From positions 82,763-146,762 of the IMG/VR virus record IMGVR_UViG_3300029319_000006: a DNA stretch of 64,000 bases. The stretch is one strand, 5' to 3'. The translations under genes were made by a program, and so were the position numbers. Position 1 is the first letter of the stretch. The number at the start of each line of letters is the position of its first letter. The notes beneath the pieces are model-generated. The model ran no database searches. It was not told the origin of the DNA and worked only from the letters and a program-made list of their open reading frames with translations. Shown here one piece after another: positions 34,130-42,900 of this stretch. The DNA comes from a virus.

Positions 34130-34817
34130 TATGCCAATATTCTTTTATCCATTGTTGGGGTTCATATGTAGCCATTGGTGTTACTATAGTTTCTGTCATA
34201 GCTTGTATAATACTTGGTCTGCCATGAAAACAAATTATAGACACATTCTCTTTAGGAGGTCTTGGATACACATTGTACTTATATGATTTTAATTTACCTG
34301 GATATTTGTTTTGAAGTAATGTTCTATTATAAGGATTCATTTTACTACTAAGGTATTCTCCATCACCTCTAAATCTATCAATAACATGATCATATCCTAA
34401 TACAAATTCATTCCAAAGATAATTGTTAGGATTAAAGTCCCAAGACATTACTCCTGTTTGTAACACTCCTTTTAAATGAGGTTGATGAGCATTAACTGCT
34501 CCAACATCTTCTATACCCATAAACCAACTATCATCTGTTAATAACCAATCTAGGTTTCCTGTAATCAAAGTATCTAAATCCAAATACACCATTCTTTCAG
34601 AAGTTTTTTGAGCAGGATCAAACATTTGTAATTTATTCCACCAACCTTCATATCCAGGTCTAAGAACTTTTACATCTATTCCACTTATTGCTTTATCACT
34701 ATAACATACAAAATTATGATCTATTGTAGTGTTTCGTTTGACTGCAGCTTTTAAATTATAAACATAATCAATTGGAAATTTATTTCCCCAATAAACACAT
34801 GCTACTGTTGGTTTCAT
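34122..34817 (-). CDS. Glycosyltransferase (GT-A, GT8-like)
   Basis: 231 residues. It starts KPTVACVYWGNKFPIDYVYN and has a DxD metal/sugar-nucleotide site in RMVYLDLDTLITGNLDWLL, preceded by GWWNKLQMFDP, a typical GT8/GT32-like layout. The C-terminal SIICFHGRPSIIQAM supplies the conserved HG-type motif near the acceptor site. The donor and acceptor cannot be predicted. ATG overlaps the stop of the APRT gene by 4 bases (ATGA), so it is translationally coupled with it. Confidence 0.7.
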   Translation of the reverse strand: MKPTVACVYWGNKFPIDYVYNLKAAVKRNTTIDHNFVCYSDKAISGIDVKVLRPGYEGWWNKLQMFDPAQKTSERMVYLDLDTLITGNLDWLLTDDSWFMGIEDVGAVNAHQPHLKGVLQTGVMSWDFNPNNYLWNEFVLGYDHVIDRFRGDGEYLSSKMNPYNRTLLQNKYPGKLKSYKYNVYPRPPKENVSIICFHGRPSIIQAMTETIVTPMATYEPQQWIKEYWHNE

Positions 34818-35335
34818 TTTTTATCCTCCATAATTAAAGATACAATATCAATATCAATTGGTTTAGGTCTTGTATATTTTAAATCTATTATAGTACCAGC
34901 TCCTAAAACCTTAGCTCCTGTTTGTTGTATCAAAGATTTAGTAGCCATAATACTTCCGCCTGTTGCTACTAAATCATCTATAATTATACACCTACTTGTG
35001 TGTCCTAACAACCCTTTTTGTAATGTTAATTCTGATTGACCATATTCTAAATTATATTTTTGATATAGTAACTTACCTGGATAAGCTGAGTTTGGTTTTC
35101 GGACCATTAAAAATGGAATATCTTTTATCATAGATAATGCACTACCAACAACAAAACCTCTACTTTCAATACCAACTATATGAGTTGGTCCTTTAAATTT
35201 TTTTACTTTTTTAGCTAATTGGTAAATGCTATATCTGAATGCACCACTACTAAACAAACTATTCATATCATAAAAATTTACACCTTTGACAGGATAGTTA
35301 GGTATAGTTCTAATATAATCTAATATTAGTTTCAT
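34814..35335 (-). CDS. apt: Adenine phosphoribosyltransferase
   Basis: 173 residues, the family's usual length. The PRPP-binding loop RCIIIDDLVATGGSIMAT (about 115-132) and the N-terminal NYPVKGVNFYDMNSLF and VGIESRGFVVGSAL are Apt hallmarks. It makes AMP from adenine and PRPP. Start and stop each overlap neighbours by 4 bases, inside the glycosyltransferase operon. Together with the phage GMP reductase it may raise the adenylate pool for an AT-rich genome (inference). Phage-encoded Apt is uncommon. Confidence 0.88.
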   Translation of the reverse strand: MKLILDYIRTIPNYPVKGVNFYDMNSLFSSGAFRYSIYQLAKKVKKFKGPTHIVGIESRGFVVGSALSMIKDIPFLMVRKPNSAYPGKLLYQKYNLEYGQSELTLQKGLLGHTSRCIIIDDLVATGGSIMATKSLIQQTGAKVLGAGTIIDLKYTRPKPIDIDIVSLIMEDKK

Positions 35336-35979
35336 ACTTCCTCAATAATATAATTTTCATTATACATATGTTTTGCTAGACAACCATACTGTCTTTGAAT
35401 AGTAGAAAAATTTTCTTTTACTTCTACAGGCCATGGATAATATTCTTCTAACCAAGGAAATGTTTGTAAGTTTAAAAATATATCTGTAGGAGCTCCTCTA
35501 GTAATTCCTGTTTCTACCATTATTTTAGCTGCATTAGGTTTGACTCTATATGCATGAGCACCTGGAAAATATGGTTTAGATACAAGTCTATTTCTTCCTA
35601 AAGCCATAGGAGTGTTAAATTTACCATATGATGGTTTTCCAAAAGATATACAACCATTGTGTTCAATTGAAGGGATATTTTCCATTATAACTGCATCATG
35701 TTCAAATATAGTAACTTCTTCTCCAGATTCCATACTATACATCCATAAAGATAAATGAGAACAAAAAGCTGCCATAGCATTATGTTCTCTTGAATATTGA
35801 CTATTATTAAATTGTTCTGTGTTTATTTTATGTTCAGAAATAAAATCAAAACATGTATGAGGGGTGAATGCTTGATAATAATCTATTTCCAAACCAAACT
35901 TTTTTCCAGACTCTACACATCTATCAGCAGCTTGATGAGATTTATCATTATCAATTATAGTTATAACAAAGTGTTTCAT
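35332..35979 (-). CDS. GT25-like glycosyltransferase
   Basis: 215 residues. REHNAMAAFCSHLSLWMYSM and EVTIFEHDAVIMENI reproduce the GT25 core (SH-x-x-x-W, then E-x-D-A), again with EHD. The C-terminal GAPTDIFLNLQTFPWLEEY suits the GT25 tail with a D-x-F/Y-x-N acceptor region. Overlaps apt by 4 bases and follows the 374-residue paralogue by 2 bases. Probably acts in the host cytoplasm on a surface glycan or a virion protein; acceptor unknown. Confidence 0.62.
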   Translation of the reverse strand: MKHFVITIIDNDKSHQAADRCVESGKKFGLEIDYYQAFTPHTCFDFISEHKINTEQFNNSQYSREHNAMAAFCSHLSLWMYSMESGEEVTIFEHDAVIMENIPSIEHNGCISFGKPSYGKFNTPMALGRNRLVSKPYFPGAHAYRVKPNAAKIMVETGITRGAPTDIFLNLQTFPWLEEYYPWPVEVKENFSTIQRQYGCLAKHMYNENYIIEEV

Positions 35980-35981
35980 AA

Positions 35982-37106
35982 TTATCCTTGGGTAGTAGAA
36001 GCAACTCCTTGTAATGTTGTGTAGTATGGATAAACTACTCTCATTAAATGTCCACCCATCAATTGTTTACACATAAGAGCATCATTTGGCCACAATCCAA
36101 CATCATCAATTATTTCAAATAATTTTCTAGCAGGACCTGGGTTCATTAAATATGCTGAATTACCAGCTAAACCTTGTGGTACAGATTTATCATCCACCCA
36201 AGGTACTTCTCTATAAAAATGCTTAGGTTTGTTTTCTCCTGTTACACCATTTTGTAACATATTCATAGCATTATCTAAAGAGCTATTCATATTAGGATTA
36301 AAAAGTTTCTTGTCAATTTGACTAGAAGCTATTTTTTCTCCTTGACTGTTGTGATGTACTCGTTTCATTAAATTAGCTTCTACTATTTCATCACCTACAA
36401 CACTAGGTGAAAAAGCTCCACCCCAGCCATCAGGTATGATTTTATTATCTGCTATACTATTACCAGAATTAAGAACTTTTTCATAGTATAAGTGTGCCTT
36501 TCGTGTTGCTCCTAATGGATTATTCAACCCTATAACACAATTTCTTTTTTCCCAACCAGGTGGCATTTCTTGATAATCAAATTTTCTTGTAAAAATAGCA
36601 TCATGTTCCAATACCATAATTGGTGTGTTTATCATTAAACAGAATCTCCATACATTCATATGAGATAACAAACATGCAACTACTTTTTTTTGATCTTTTG
36701 CGCCATAAGCATGAACTTTCAAACCAGATCTTAAATCTATTTTCTGTGTCCCTGGTTTTACAGGCCATGTCCAATCAGTAATTTTTTTACTAAAACTTTG
36801 TAATGCAGGTTGTAAAGTTTCAGGAGTAACAGCTGGAATAATAAAAGGAGACAACTTAGAATTAGTAGCTTGTATTGATCTAATACATTTACGAGCAGCT
36901 GCAATACTATTTGTATTGTTTATGTCTGTAATGATACCAGCACATATTTCAGATTGAATTCTTCCATCTTGTGGACTAAGTCTTTCAAATTCAGGTACTA
37001 GATTTTTTTTAAATTGTTCTACAGTTTCAGCTTTTGATAAATTCTCACTTCGTCGAATTTTATCTTCATTTTCTCTAGCTGTTGCACCTTTTGTAACATC
37101 TACCAT
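35982..37106 (-). CDS. Large GT25-like glycosyltransferase
   Basis: 374 residues, longer than its paralogues. The core is KKVVACLLSHMNVWRFCLMI and TPIMVLEHDAIFTRKFDYQE, with an N-terminal extension of about 130 residues containing a charged helix (ATARENEDKIRRSENLSKAE). The C-terminal half contains GGAFSPSVVGDEIVEANLMK and AYLMNPGPARKLFEIIDDVG, the acceptor-side GT25 pattern. A CATAAATA late-promoter-like element precedes the adjacent upstream gene's end (37125-37132), with AAAGGAAAA ribosome-binding site, so it may start a late transcript. Confidence 0.62.
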   Translation of the reverse strand: MVDVTKGATARENEDKIRRSENLSKAETVEQFKKNLVPEFERLSPQDGRIQSEICAGIITDINNTNSIAAARKCIRSIQATNSKLSPFIIPAVTPETLQPALQSFSKKITDWTWPVKPGTQKIDLRSGLKVHAYGAKDQKKVVACLLSHMNVWRFCLMINTPIMVLEHDAIFTRKFDYQEMPPGWEKRNCVIGLNNPLGATRKAHLYYEKVLNSGNSIADNKIIPDGWGGAFSPSVVGDEIVEANLMKRVHHNSQGEKIASSQIDKKLFNPNMNSSLDNAMNMLQNGVTGENKPKHFYREVPWVDDKSVPQGLAGNSAYLMNPGPARKLFEIIDDVGLWPNDALMCKQLMGGHLMRVVYPYYTTLQGVASTTQG

Positions 37107-37124
37107 AAGTTTTCCTTTTTATTG

Positions 37125-37132
37125 TATTTATG
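37125..37132 (-). promoter_or_regulatory. Late-promoter-like octamer CATAAATA
   Basis: Minus-strand CATAAATA, the same one-base variant as before gp25, 19 bases upstream of the 374-residue GT25-like gene and overlapping the stop of the preceding gene. Confidence 0.4.
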
Positions 37133-37841
37133 GTTCTATTAATCCACGTTCTACAAGTTCCTCATAATTTTTCATCTTTGCTCCATATACTCCTTGTGAA
37201 TCATCATAAGGTTTTTTTCTTATGTGAATCATATAACAATTTTCTACATTAGGTAAGTAATGACTATAACACCATTTTTCATCTAAACATTTATCGTATA
37301 TACTATAACCTAAATTTCCATGTACGGCAAGCATATGCATAATACCTTCTTCAACATATGGATGTGGACTTATTTGTCTCATCATTGCTCGAGTTACTGG
37401 ATTAATTTGAGCTCTAAATGCTTGTCTTACTTCTCTTGGTAATACATAACAAGCTCCAGACCATAATTGAACATCTCGACTAGTAAAACCTGGAAACAGT
37501 TGAACAAAGGCTGGATGTTGTCTATTTTTATGAACATCATCATAACATGCAACTCCTTTAGCTTCAAATACATTTTCTGTCATCCCTTTACGAACAAACA
37601 TATCTGAGTCTAACATAACAACAGTATCATATTCATCATATTCTTCATTAAGCATAGCAAGTTTTTGACATTGCATTCGAAGATCTTCCATAAATGGTTT
37701 ACCATCTAATAGTTTATATTCCGCACCTAAACTTTTTGCATACCTTTCTATATTAGCTACACTTTTTTCTACAATCGGATGTGAATTTTGACCCAAGTAT
37801 TTTTCATGTGGTTGAAAATGTTGAAGAATAATATTTTTCAT
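37128..37841 (-). CDS. Glycosyltransferase (GT-A, GT8-like)
   Basis: 237 residues. YDTVVMLDSDMFVRKGMTEN carries the DxD site (SDM context), preceded by QCQKLAMLNEEYDEYD. It ends with ENCYMIHIRKKPYDDSQG. Pattern fits the same GT-A family as the neighbours at 34.1, 37.8, 39.1 and 42.9 kb. Substrates unknown. Starts with an ATGA overlap to the preceding 227-residue gene; a member of the coupled sugar operon. Confidence 0.65.
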   Translation of the reverse strand: MKNIILQHFQPHEKYLGQNSHPIVEKSVANIERYAKSLGAEYKLLDGKPFMEDLRMQCQKLAMLNEEYDEYDTVVMLDSDMFVRKGMTENVFEAKGVACYDDVHKNRQHPAFVQLFPGFTSRDVQLWSGACYVLPREVRQAFRAQINPVTRAMMRQISPHPYVEEGIMHMLAVHGNLGYSIYDKCLDEKWCYSHYLPNVENCYMIHIRKKPYDDSQGVYGAKMKNYEELVERGLIEP

Positions 37842-38521
37842 AATATTTCTAATCCATATATTTCTCTTACTACTTGAGGTATATTATTTTTTCTTGCATT
37901 ACAAAAGTGTAAAAGAGTAGCATCTTTATGAGCCTCTTCAGGTAAATCACAAAATCTATCATGTGGTAATTGTAATTCCTTATGATCTTTTAATATTCCA
38001 GTTATATGAAATAGATGGTGAGTCAATATCTCATCATTAGGTGGTAATCCATCAGAAGATTTGTTATTATCTATTATATCCTTTTTTAGAGCTTTTCTCA
38101 ACTCTTTTCTGTATTCTTTTTTTAATTTTACACAATTACCAAAGAACATAGGTTGACCTTTATGATATAAGGTAGGCCATTTTCTACCATTTTTACTAGC
38201 ATCTACTTTAGACATACCTTTTAAATGTAATCTACCAATACCTTCATAATTAAATATATTATCTATATTCTTTGTAGCAATCATATCCATATCTAATAAT
38301 AACACATCATCATATGAATCAAATTTTTGACTAAGTACATATAATTTTTGTAGTATTAACCAAGGCTTTTCTTGTTTCTGTTTTACCATATCCATCATTG
38401 GATAATCTTTTAGTAAAAGATATTCACTATTAATTGATTTAGCATATTTCCTTATAGTTTGTTCTGCCATTGATGTCCATTGAGGAAAATCACCACACCA
38501 ATGTTGTACAATTAAATTCAT
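37838..38521 (-). CDS. Glycosyltransferase (GT-A, GT8-like)
   Basis: 227 residues. KLYVLSQKFDSYDDVLLLDM followed by DMIATKNIDNIFNYEGIGRL gives the L-L-D-M-D-M DxD site. The middle LYHKGQPMFFGNCVKLKKEY and C-terminal DATLLHFCNARKNN fit the acceptor side of GT8-like enzymes. Overlaps both neighbours by 4 bases (ATGA type), indicating translational coupling within the operon. Donor sugar unknown. Confidence 0.62.
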   Translation of the reverse strand: MNLIVQHWCGDFPQWTSMAEQTIRKYAKSINSEYLLLKDYPMMDMVKQKQEKPWLILQKLYVLSQKFDSYDDVLLLDMDMIATKNIDNIFNYEGIGRLHLKGMSKVDASKNGRKWPTLYHKGQPMFFGNCVKLKKEYRKELRKALKKDIIDNNKSSDGLPPNDEILTHHLFHITGILKDHKELQLPHDRFCDLPEEAHKDATLLHFCNARKNNIPQVVREIYGLEIL

Positions 38522-39108
38522 CTTGAAAACACCATCACATATCCTCCATGTCTTGCAAGACCTGGACCTTTGCAGATTGTATCTTTTAACTTAAATCCAT
38601 ATAATTTAATTATATCTGTAATTTCTGATCCTACAGCATTTAAAGGATCTTGTTGAGTAACACCTTTCATATTCTGATAATCAGACCATTCTATAGCTAA
38701 TATACCAAACTCTGAAACTTGATTACACCATGTCTGTAACGTAAGTTTTACATCATTAGTATGATCTAATGAATTAGAATAAACAATATCATGCTGGCCA
38801 ATCCATTCATCTTTTTGTTTATTAAAATCCCAAACTTCTGTCATAGGAGCATACTTAGCTTTTTCACAAATCTCTGTACCAACAATCTCACATTCTGGTA
38901 AATAAAAATTAAAATGTCTTTGTTCTTCTCCACTTCTTGTTCCATGACATAAGACACTTGATATATTAATATTATTTTGTTTTGTATATTCAACTATTTT
39001 TTCAATAGTAGCTTGTCTAACATAAACTGTTCTATTATATTTGAAATCTGTAGTCTTTTTTTGAGAATTTATATAATCATTATAATCTTGATATTCATAA
39101 CTTTTCAT
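38518..39108 (-). CDS. SAM-dependent methyltransferase-like protein
   Basis: 196 residues from the ATG at 39108, which overlaps the preceding stop as ATGA; an ATG three codons earlier has weaker support. Possible SAM-binding region: ISSVLCHGTRSGEEQRHFNF, CEIVGTEICEKAKYAPMTE, WDFNKQKDEWIGQHDIVYSN, i.e. motif I, acidic motif II and a D-I-V-Y-S-N-S motif IV. C-terminal GFKLKDTICKGPGLARHGGY. A sugar or protein methylation role in the operon is inference. Confidence 0.55.
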   Translation of the reverse strand: MKSYEYQDYNDYINSQKKTTDFKYNRTVYVRQATIEKIVEYTKQNNINISSVLCHGTRSGEEQRHFNFYLPECEIVGTEICEKAKYAPMTEVWDFNKQKDEWIGQHDIVYSNSLDHTNDVKLTLQTWCNQVSEFGILAIEWSDYQNMKGVTQQDPLNAVGSEITDIIKLYGFKLKDTICKGPGLARHGGYVMVFSR

Positions 39109-39911
39109 AATTTCCATTCCGTTACTGGTAAGTTAACAACTCTATCAATTTTTTCAGGGTCAAACTTATTAGCTCCTGCTAATTGTACATGAACAAAATT
39201 ACTTTGATCTCTAAGATCTACTACGGGTCTTGGATCTTTTGTATCTGGTTGATAATGTACACTACTGTTCCATTTATAATCCATTGTTATCCAATTCATT
39301 TTAGCTACTTCTAACATAGCATGTAGATATGGTTGATCACAAGTATAAAATTCTGGTAATCCTGAATTTTGAATCATAGAAGTATATAATTGAAATTTTA
39401 GAAATTTATATTTTGCTTTTAACATTCCAGGTTTAGAATAAACTACAACTCCTGAATTATATACTTTAGGTAAACCAGATTTTGTTCTTGGAAGTTTCAC
39501 GTTAAAGAATGCTTCTATAATTTTTACCCATCTTTCATCATTCATATTATTAATACCAGCAATAGTATGTTTAGTTCTTACATCAGGAGCATTCCATTCT
39601 TCACATATTCCTATATCAATTGGTGTTCCTTTAAATTGATCAAATATATTTTCTGTTAATCCTATTACTGGAAATACATCAGTATCTACATATAAAACAT
39701 AATCATAATGTTCAGACATATAATCATTAAATATAGGTTTAAATGATCCATAATGAGAGGAAAAAGAACCTAAATTAGTAACAAACTTAGGATTATGTTC
39801 GTATACATATTCAGAATTTATTTCCTCAGCATAACGTCTCATACATTTTACGCTATGTTCACTTTCGCTGGTTTCTTCACCATCTCTGTATTGATATATT
39901 AATGTCCTCAT
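39105..39911 (-). CDS. Glycosyltransferase (GT-A, GT8-like)
   Basis: 268 residues. MRTLIYQYRDGEETSESEHS start, DxD site in HYDYVLYVDTDVFPVIGLTE, central KVYNSGVVVYSKPGMLKAKY (conserved N-S-G-V in GT8-like enzymes), a YTCDQPYLHAMLEVAKMNW helix and a C-terminal SNFVHVQLAGANKFDPEKI with the HxxxxxK motif. This is one of the clearer GT-A calls. Shares one base with the FkbM gene (39911) and couples to the methyltransferase downstream. Confidence 0.7.
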   Translation of the reverse strand: MRTLIYQYRDGEETSESEHSVKCMRRYAEEINSEYVYEHNPKFVTNLGSFSSHYGSFKPIFNDYMSEHYDYVLYVDTDVFPVIGLTENIFDQFKGTPIDIGICEEWNAPDVRTKHTIAGINNMNDERWVKIIEAFFNVKLPRTKSGLPKVYNSGVVVYSKPGMLKAKYKFLKFQLYTSMIQNSGLPEFYTCDQPYLHAMLEVAKMNWITMDYKWNSSVHYQPDTKDPRPVVDLRDQSNFVHVQLAGANKFDPEKIDRVVNLPVTEWKL

Positions 39912-40603
39912 TAGAAACCCTTGTATCTTTTTTGATAATTATGTATTTGTTGAACTATATCTTTTTTAATAAAAACTGCATCAATTTGATTCCATATTCC
40001 TTTTCTTATTGCTACATGATGTACTCCTGATGGAACAAAATCATGTTCATATAATGTTTCTATATATTGATCAAAACGTGGAGCTCCTTTGTTATACCAC
40101 ATAATAGGCATTTCAGTTATAATAGCTTTTGTATGTTTCAATGCTTCTTTGCTACCATTAAATATATCTATTTCTGATCCTTGAGTATCTATTTTTATAA
40201 AATCAGGTTGAGGTAATTTGTTTTGTTTAATTAAACTATCTAAAGTAATAGTTGTTACATCTATACTATGATTTTCTAAGTAGTTATCAGTCATTTCTTG
40301 ATATACGCTGTTACCGGTAGTTTGTTCTCTATCATTATCTGATAAGTAAAATTTTACTTCTTTATCATCTTTATCAGACAACACAGCATATATTGAATGA
40401 CTATGGTTATCATCTAATAATTTATTTCCTGCAAAAGCCTCAATCAAGTAAAACATAGTTTCTCTTGGAAATTTATGTTTCCATTTTCTGTACCATTTTC
40501 CTTCATTAGCTCCTATGTCATACACATTCTTAAATGTTATTCCAGCATCTAACAATTCTTGAAGAATAAATTCTAATGTTCTTTCTGGGGATCCTGTAAT
40601 CAT
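39911..40603 (-). CDS. FkbM-family methyltransferase
   Basis: 230 residues. Class I SAM motif NVYDIGANEGKWYRKWKHKF (DIGANxGxW) and the FkbM signature PDFIKIDTQGSEIDIFNGSK are both present, followed by AIITEMPIMWYN. FkbM enzymes O-methylate hydroxyls, commonly on sugars of exported polysaccharides. It sits directly after the UDP-sulfoquinovose synthase homologue (one-base gap), which suggests methylation of a sugar made or added by this operon; that link is inferred. Confidence 0.8.
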   Translation of the reverse strand: MITGSPERTLEFILQELLDAGITFKNVYDIGANEGKWYRKWKHKFPRETMFYLIEAFAGNKLLDDNHSHSIYAVLSDKDDKEVKFYLSDNDREQTTGNSVYQEMTDNYLENHSIDVTTITLDSLIKQNKLPQPDFIKIDTQGSEIDIFNGSKEALKHTKAIITEMPIMWYNKGAPRFDQYIETLYEHDFVPSGVHHVAIRKGIWNQIDAVFIKKDIVQQIHNYQKRYKGF

Positions 40604-40604
40604 T

Positions 40605-41747
40605 TTACCACTCCGGTGATGTTAGTATATTATCAGGATCTAAATTATCTTTCATCTTTTCAGCTATAAATTTAATATCATCTATAAGAGTATTTGAAAG
40701 AGTAATTGGTTCAAAACCTAAACTACGAAGACCTTGATTATCTACTTCTAATTCATTTTCTTTTAATTCTTTTCTTGGATTAGGTACATATTGAATATTC
40801 GCACCATATTTTTCAGCACATAATTCTGCTAATTCCTTTACATTTCTTACTTCAGCAACTTGATTAAATATTCTTACTTTATTTCCTTCAGGGATACTTT
40901 CTACTGCTAATTTTATACAATTAGCTGTATCTTGAATATGAATAAAAGCTCTAGTCTGACCTCCAGTTCCATAAACTGTTATATCATTACCAGTTGCTGC
41001 CTGAGAAATAAATCTATTTAATACTGTTCCATAGATACCATCATAATCAAATCTGTTCACTAATTTTGGATCTAACATAGTTTCTTCTGTTTGAGTTCCC
41101 CAACATATACCTTGATGAAGATCAGTAATTTTGATACCCCAGTTTTTATTATAGAACTGAAATAGGATTTGGTCAAGAGATTTTGTCATATGATAAACAC
41201 TACCAGGATTAGTTGGATAAAGTACATCAACATCTTTTTGTGTTGAATTAACTTTTATATTTAAATATCCTTCTGGTATTTTACCAAAATCTTTAGAATA
41301 TCCATATACACCCATAGTACCTAAATGAACTAAATGACATTCAGGAACAATATTAACAATAGCATTTAGAATATTATGTGTAGTCGTAATATTGTTTTCA
41401 ACAGTATATCTTCTATGCATTTCAGAAAGCATTGAATATGGAGCAGATCTTTGTTCTGCAAAATGAATTATAACTTCTGGTTTCATTTTTTGAACATAAT
41501 TCGTAAATCCTAAATAATTTATAGCAACATCAATCTGTCCAAATTTTAATGGCATACCATGTCTTAAAGCTGCATCTATTCTATTCTCCATTGATTCAAT
41601 ATTAGTAAGAGAATTACTATGTGTCTCTTTATCAATTTTCCTTCTGGAAAAATTATCTAATATGTGAACATCATGTCCAGCTTTAGCTAACTTCAATGAA
41701 GTTGGCCAACCACAAAAACCATCTCCTCCTAAAACTAAAATTCTCAT
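40605..41747 (-). CDS. UDP-sulfoquinovose synthase (SQD1/SqdB) homologue
   Basis: 380 residues. An extended short-chain dehydrogenase with SQD1-specific blocks in order: VLGGDGFCGWPTSLKL (5-20, NAD motif GxxGxxG), LDNFSRRKID, HFAEQRSAPYSM (95-106), LGTMGVYGYSKDFGKI with T144, SVYHMTKSLDQ giving Y185-x3-K189, DLHQGICWGTQTEET, VYGTGGQTRAFIHIQDT (258-274), RIFNQVAEV and VPNPRKE. The HFxEQRSAPYSM and GGQTRxxIxIxDT blocks separate SQD1 from ordinary epimerases. SQD1 converts UDP-glucose and sulfite to UDP-sulfoquinovose. Here it lies in a phage glycan operon; the product might be a donor for a neighbouring transferase. Overlaps the 68-residue ORF by 4 bases. Confidence 0.85.
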   Translation of the reverse strand: MRILVLGGDGFCGWPTSLKLAKAGHDVHILDNFSRRKIDKETHSNSLTNIESMENRIDAALRHGMPLKFGQIDVAINYLGFTNYVQKMKPEVIIHFAEQRSAPYSMLSEMHRRYTVENNITTTHNILNAIVNIVPECHLVHLGTMGVYGYSKDFGKIPEGYLNIKVNSTQKDVDVLYPTNPGSVYHMTKSLDQILFQFYNKNWGIKITDLHQGICWGTQTEETMLDPKLVNRFDYDGIYGTVLNRFISQAATGNDITVYGTGGQTRAFIHIQDTANCIKLAVESIPEGNKVRIFNQVAEVRNVKELAELCAEKYGANIQYVPNPRKELKENELEVDNQGLRSLGFEPITLSNTLIDDIKFIAEKMKDNLDPDNILTSPEW

Positions 41748-41950
41748 TTTAAATCTGTACCTTCCTCATGGCATGATAATTGAATTGAATAATATTGATT
41801 ACTTTCATGCCAAGACCAATTATCTAAATTAGCCATTGCTTCACATTGTTCTAATGGCATAGGTTGATTAAGAACATATTGATTTCCTATATAAACCCAA
41901 TCCGTTCCTGTATTTCCCCATAAAGAAAATACTAATAAATATTTTACCAT
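41744..41950 (-). CDS. Small possibly exported protein, unknown function
   Basis: 68 residues. The N-terminus MVKYLLVFSLWGNTGTD is hydrophobic but too short for a certain signal peptide. A compact conserved-looking segment follows: MPLEQCEAMANLDNWSWHES, NQYYSIQLSCHEEGTDLK with two cysteines (about C37 and C60) that could form a disulfide. Embedded between two nucleotide-sugar enzymes with 4- and 7-base overlaps. No function recognised. Confidence 0.5.
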   Translation of the reverse strand: MVKYLLVFSLWGNTGTDWVYIGNQYVLNQPMPLEQCEAMANLDNWSWHESNQYYSIQLSCHEEGTDLK

Positions 41951-42900
41951 TGATTGCTCCCATAATAATTTCTATACCATTGTACAAATTCTTTTACACC
42001 TATTTCAATAGGAGTTTTAGGATTATATCCTAACTGTCTTATTTTAGTTGTATCAGACCATGTTTCTTTAGCATCTGCATCATGTTTTGGTCTCATAGTT
42101 TTTGCAGATGTCTTACCTAATTCTTTTTCGATTATTTCTATAAAATCTAATAGCTGAACTTGTCTACCATTACCTATATTATATATTTCTCTTTTACTCA
42201 TGTTATTTGATATGATGTGTATACCGTCTACTATATCATCAATATATGTAAAATCTCTTTTCATATCTCCATGATTAAATACTTCAATAGGTTTATCATT
42301 AAGTATTTTATCAGTGAATCCAAATAAAGCCATATCAGGTCTACCCCATGGTCCATAAACTGTAAAGAACCTTAGACCTATTGCATTAGGTATTTTAGAT
42401 ATATGAAACATATGTTCATTCAATTGTTTAGTATATCCATAAGGACTTAGCTGAGGTCCTAACTTATCTGATTCTTTCCAAGGTAAAGGATTACCATGCA
42501 TAACACAAGATGTTGAAGCATAAATTACATTTTCAACATCATGTTTTTCTAATACTTGTATCAAATTTAAAGTACCAGTAACATTATTATCAACATACTC
42601 TTGAGCGTTATCCATAGAATATCTGACTCCAGCCATAGCTGCTAAATGTATAACCAAATGAGGTTTTATTTTTTTAATATATTTGTCTAAACCATGTAAA
42701 TCGTATAAGTCAAGATTCTTACATTTAATTTCATATTTTTCTTTTAAATATTTGGCTCTGTCTCTTTTCAATTTAGGATCATAATACATATTAAAATTAT
42801 CAAATCCATAAACTTCATATTCACCACTTTCTTCTAAATTAATAGCTGTATGAAATCCAATGAATCCAGCCATTCCTGTTATTACTACTTTAAGAGCCAT
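41944..42900 (-). CDS. NAD-dependent epimerase, UDP-glucuronate 4-epimerase-like
   Basis: 318 residues from the ATG at 42900, which has GGAGG six bases upstream (an earlier ATG at 42906 is less well placed). Extended SDR: VVITGMAGFIGFHTAI (NAD motif), LDLYDL, HLAAMAGVRYSM, STSCVMHG, catalytic SPYGYTKQLNE (Y144, K148) and FFTVYGPWGRPDMALFGF followed by GDMKRDFTYIDDIVDG. The last blocks are typical of UDP-glucuronate 4-epimerases making UDP-galacturonate. Related genes occur in marine cyanophages. Probably supplies a nucleotide sugar to this operon's transferases. Confidence 0.82.
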   Translation of the reverse strand: MALKVVITGMAGFIGFHTAINLEESGEYEVYGFDNFNMYYDPKLKRDRAKYLKEKYEIKCKNLDLYDLHGLDKYIKKIKPHLVIHLAAMAGVRYSMDNAQEYVDNNVTGTLNLIQVLEKHDVENVIYASTSCVMHGNPLPWKESDKLGPQLSPYGYTKQLNEHMFHISKIPNAIGLRFFTVYGPWGRPDMALFGFTDKILNDKPIEVFNHGDMKRDFTYIDDIVDGIHIISNNMSKREIYNIGNGRQVQLLDFIEIIEKELGKTSAKTMRPKHDADAKETWSDTTKIRQLGYNPKTPIEIGVKEFVQWYRNYYGSNQW

